Origin: Polaribacter sp.
GTDB taxonomy: Bacteria; Bacteroidota; Bacteroidia; Flavobacteriales; Flavobacteriaceae
NCBI GenBank assembly: GCA_030731695.1
Contig: JANQTK010000239.1
Span: 4,685 to 13,996, forward strand
DNA: 9,312 bases
Direction of reading: 5' to 3'
Shown here: piece after piece, positions 7,078-9,312 of the stretch
Position numbering within the stretch: the first letter of the stretch is position 1
How the letters are laid out: each line of letters begins with the position of its first letter
Notes under the pieces: model-generated
What the model saw: the letters and a program-made list of their open reading frames with translations, nothing else
What the model was told of the DNA's origin: nothing
The model's database searches: none
Position numbers and translations under genes: made by a program

Positions 7078-8103
7078 TTATCGAATTCCAAGTGAAATAC
7101 CTGCTGATAATGCATTGTATTCTTGTAAGGTATAAGATGCAAATATTTTGAAAAATCCTAAGCTCAATCTTGCCCCAATAGTAGTATTAAATCCTTTTGA
7201 TTCAAAATCTAAATTAGAAGGAACTGTCAATGTTTTACGAACTTCATTTCCTAAACCATCCTCATATATTCCGGTAAAAGTTCCACTCATGTCAAAAGAA
7301 GAACTACCACTATTGTATCCTAAACCGCCATAAAGATTTATAATTGGGAAATTTAATGATGCAATTGCCTGGACCGTAAATGCTTTTAAATTAAATTTAG
7401 ATAATCCATTTCTTATTTCAAGATTGGCTGAATTTACGTCACCAATTCCATAATCTACATCCATAGTTGTGTAAGCTGCTAATAAAGAAACATGAAGAGG
7501 CGTTTTTTCCATTGGACCAAACCAATTTGTAATTTCTTTTTTAAGTCCAAGACCTAACATATTTACAGATCCGTCATTATCACCAATATTAATTTTTGGT
7601 ACTAATCTTACCATAGCTTCAAACTTACCAGGCAATCCTAAATTAACTTGAGCTATTGGAGCAGGAACAAAGTTTCCTGGTAAGCCTGCACCACCTGGAG
7701 AATCAAAATTTGCAGTAACATTTTGTCCATTTACTGTTGTCGATACAACCATTGGTGTCGTATTATTACTGTCACCACCAAAAGTTGAAGCTGTTGAGGA
7801 AGTAGATGTAACTGAAGAAAGTCCTAAAGCTTGAATATTAAATAACTCTTTTTCTGAAGGAATCATAGATCCACTCGCGCCGATTGAAATATCAAAGCCT
7901 AAAATTTTATGAACTTTAGCAGTATGATACCAGCCACTATTCATGCTATTAATAAAAGCTTCCATTCCTGGTGCAAAGTAAGCTTGCATTAGTTTTTTTG
8001 AATCTGCTGCATCTGCAAGCAAAATTGATTCAAATCCATCTTGTGCTTTTGAGCTAAAAGACAAGGAAAATACGCCTATAAAAATTAAAATATACTTTTT
8101 CAT
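7078..8103 (-). CDS. Exported DUF6588-like family protein, probable outer-membrane beta-barrel
   Basis: The 341-residue protein has a clear Sec signal peptide: MKKY, a hydrophobic core IFIGVFSLSF, and a likely cleavage after SSKA (residue 20). The mature start is followed by a helical stretch (SKKLMQAYFAPGMEAFINSMNSG) and then GWYHTAKVHKILGFDISI (57-74). From there alternating polar and hydrophobic segments, many with Gly and aromatic residues, suggest beta strands to the C-terminus (ALSAGISLGIR). Residues about 96-122 are rich in Ser and Thr (SSVTSTSSTASTFGG) and look like an exposed loop. The overall pattern, including GLPGKFEAMVRLVPK (156-170), fits my memory of DUF6588, a Bacteroidota family without known function; that label is recall, not a search result. 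It could be a small porin or a periplasmic barrel-like protein. The ATG at 8103 places the signal peptide correctly. The gene lies between gyrB and mdh with terminators on both sides. Confidence 0.8.
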   Translation of the reverse strand: MKKYILIFIGVFSLSFSSKAQDGFESILLADAADSKKLMQAYFAPGMEAFINSMNSGWYHTAKVHKILGFDISIGASGSMIPSEKELFNIQALGLSSVTSTSSTASTFGGDSNNTTPMVVSTTVNGQNVTANFDSPGGAGLPGNFVPAPIAQVNLGLPGKFEAMVRLVPKINIGDNDGSVNMLGLGLKKEITNWFGPMEKTPLHVSLLAAYTTMDVDYGIGDVNSANLEIRNGLSKFNLKAFTVQAIASLNFPIINLYGGLGYNSGSSSFDMSGTFTGIYEDGLGNEVRKTLTVPSNLDFESKGFNTTIGARLSLGFFKIFASYTLQEYNALSAGISLGIR

Positions 8104-8142
8104 TGTTTTAAAATTTTGGTTAATTTTTTCTTAAATTCAACG

Positions 8143-8150
8143 CTAAAGTA
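8143..8150 (-). promoter_or_regulatory. Weak candidate -7 element for the DUF6588-like gene (TACTTTAG)
   Basis: TACTTTAG (8150-8143, minus strand) matches TAnnTTTG at 7 of 8 positions. It lies 39 bp before the ATG at 8103 and directly abuts the T-run of the gyrB terminator. Its -33 region would fall inside that terminator hairpin, and no TTG is seen there. The support is position and a partial motif only. Confidence 0.25.
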
Positions 8151-8151
8151 A

Positions 8152-8191
8152 AAAAAAAACACACACCTTTTATAAAAGTGTGTATTTTTTT
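8152..8191 (-). terminator. Rho-independent terminator after gyrB
   Basis: ACACAC (8161-8166) pairs with GTGTGT (8178-8183). With one bulged C the stem continues through TTT/AAA to a TATA loop. Outside the core, an A-run (8150-8159) and a T-run (8185-8191) can pair further. The minus-strand transcript ends in GTGTGT plus ten T, a strong termination signal about 20 bp after the gyrB stop. Confidence 0.85.
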
Positions 8192-8209
8192 ATGTTTTAT
8201 TAAAATTTA

Positions 8210-9312
8210 CTAAACGTCTATTTTAGCGTATTTTGCATTCTTTTCAATGAATTCTCTACGTGGGGGAACTTCATCGCCCATTAACATGGAGAAAACTCTG
8301 TCTGCTTCTGTTAAACTATCAATCGTAATTTGACGTAAAGTTCTGAACTCAGGGTTCATGGTAGTATCCCACAATTGCTCAGCATTCATTTCTCCCAAAC
8401 CTTTATAACGTTGAATAGTTACTCCACCACCTAATTTTTGAGAAATTAAATCTCGTTGATTATCATCCCAAGCATATTCTCTTTTTTGCCCTTTTTTCAC
8501 CAAATACAATGGAGGAGTGGCAATGTAAATATAGCCTTGCTCAATCATTTCTCTCATAAAACGAAAGAAAAAAGTCAAAATTAGCGTGGCAATGTGCGAA
8601 CCATCTACGTCAGCATCACACATAATAACCACTTTATGATAACGAACTTTTGATAAGTTTAAAGCTCTTGGATCCTCTTCAGTTCCAATAGAAACGCCTA
8701 ATGCAGTAAACATATTTTTGATCTCTTCGTTTTCAAAAACTTTGTGTTGCATGGCTTTTTCTACGTTCAAAATTTTTCCACGTAATGGTAAAATTGCTTG
8801 GAAGTTTCTGTCACGTCCTTGTTTTGCTGTTCCACCTGCAGAATCTCCCTCAACTAAAAATATTTCGCATTGAGCAGGATCAGTCTCAGAACAGTCAGAT
8901 AATTTTCCTGGCAAACCTCCCATGGTCATAACAGTTTTACGCTGTACCATTTCACGTGCTTTACGAGCTGCATGACGCGCTGTTGCTGCCAAAATTACTT
9001 TTTGAACAATGGCTCTTGCATCATTTGGATTTTCCTCTAAATAAATGGTCAACATATCAGAAACTGCTTGAGAAACTGCGGAGGTAACTTCCCTGTTTCC
9101 TAATTTTGTTTTTGTTTGACCTTCAAATTGTGGCTCTTGAACTTTAACAGATATAATTGCGGTTAATCCTTCACGAAAGTCATCTCCAGCGATTTCGAAT
9201 TTTACATTTTTCAATAATCCTGAATCGTCAGCATATTTTTTTAAGGTAGTTGTTAAGCCACGTCTAAAACCTGCTAAATGCGTTCCTCCTTCATGCGTAT
9301 TGATATTGTTTA
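8210..9312 (-). CDS. gyrB: DNA gyrase subunit B, C-terminal part (5' end beyond window)
   Basis: The visible 366 residues, read from the right edge, begin in the transducer domain with NNINTHEGGTHLAGFRRGL and run to the natural stop (KYAKIDV, TAG). GyrB supplies the ATPase of the A2B2 gyrase that introduces negative supercoils. The TOPRIM domain is complete: EGDSAGG (visible residues 154-160), with the metal-binding Glu, and DADVDGSHI (232-240), with its Asp cluster. It is followed by QRYKGLGEMNAEQLW (300-314). EGDSAGGTAKQGRDR and PLRGKILNVEKA are GyrB-like and unlike ParE, which usually reads EGDSASG. The C-terminus lacks the large insertion of enterobacterial GyrB, so the whole protein should be about 640-650 residues. 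Apparent starts inside the fragment, such as the TTG at 9214, are internal codons, because the frame is open and conserved to the edge. Confidence 0.97.
   Translation of the reverse strand, partial: NNINTHEGGTHLAGFRRGLTTTLKKYADDSGLLKNVKFEIAGDDFREGLTAIISVKVQEPQFEGQTKTKLGNREVTSAVSQAVSDMLTIYLEENPNDARAIVQKVILAATARHAARKAREMVQRKTVMTMGGLPGKLSDCSETDPAQCEIFLVEGDSAGGTAKQGRDRNFQAILPLRGKILNVEKAMQHKVFENEEIKNMFTALGVSIGTEEDPRALNLSKVRYHKVVIMCDADVDGSHIATLILTFFFRFMREMIEQGYIYIATPPLYLVKKGQKREYAWDDNQRDLISQKLGGGVTIQRYKGLGEMNAEQLWDTTMNPEFRTLRQITIDSLTEADRVFSMLMGDEVPPRREFIEKNAKYAKIDV

Noticed and set aside
8210..9214. Separate 334-residue GyrB-like gene starting at a TTG at 9214
   Set aside because: The frame continues without a stop to the window edge and encodes conserved GyrB sequence (THEGGTHLAGFRRG) upstream, so this is a fragment of full-length gyrB.
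1..9312. Possible undescribed defence, mobile or biosynthetic system
   Set aside because: All coding space is accounted for by core housekeeping genes plus one DUF6588-like protein. There is no integrase, transposase, repeat array, toxin-antitoxin pair or RNA gene that I can support.

Overview
The window looks like core chromosome of a marine-type Flavobacteriaceae (Bacteroidota); the genus cannot be settled from this stretch. The DNA is AT-rich. Several genes carry TAnnTTTG-like -7 promoter elements, the sigma-ABfr type typical of Bacteroidota. SecD and SecF are fused, hypoxanthine phosphoribosyltransferase is fused to adenylate kinase, GyrB is of the short Bacteroidota form, and a DUF6588-like exported barrel protein is present. 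I found no mobile element, CRISPR array, tRNA, rRNA or sign of recent gene transfer.

Layout from left to right. A bifunctional hpt-adk gene (minus strand) runs off the left edge. It is followed by a secDF terminator, then secDF (minus). A divergent intergenic region of 188 bp holds back-to-back promoters for secDF and fhs. The fhs gene (formate--tetrahydrofolate ligase) is the only plus-strand gene. It converges on mdh (malate dehydrogenase, minus), with a hairpin terminator between the two. Next come a DUF6588-like outer-membrane or exported protein (minus) and the C-terminal 366 residues of GyrB (minus), which runs off the right edge.

The genes look mostly monocistronic. Each of the five gene 3' ends inside the window is followed by a hairpin, one of them shared, and coding density is high; no gene-free stretch exceeds 300 bp. 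Functionally the set is housekeeping: purine salvage and nucleotide balance (Hpt-Adk), one-carbon supply to purine and fMet synthesis (Fhs), the TCA cycle (Mdh), proton-driven protein export (SecDF) and DNA supercoiling (GyrB). SecDF would assist export of Sec-dependent proteins such as the DUF6588-like protein encoded nearby.

I see no convincing new biological system. The points most worth a second look are the Hpt-Adk fusion with a possible internal start, the palindrome over the mdh promoter, the compact divergent promoter region (which also corrects the secDF start), the lone inverted fhs gene, and the uncharacterised DUF6588-like protein.
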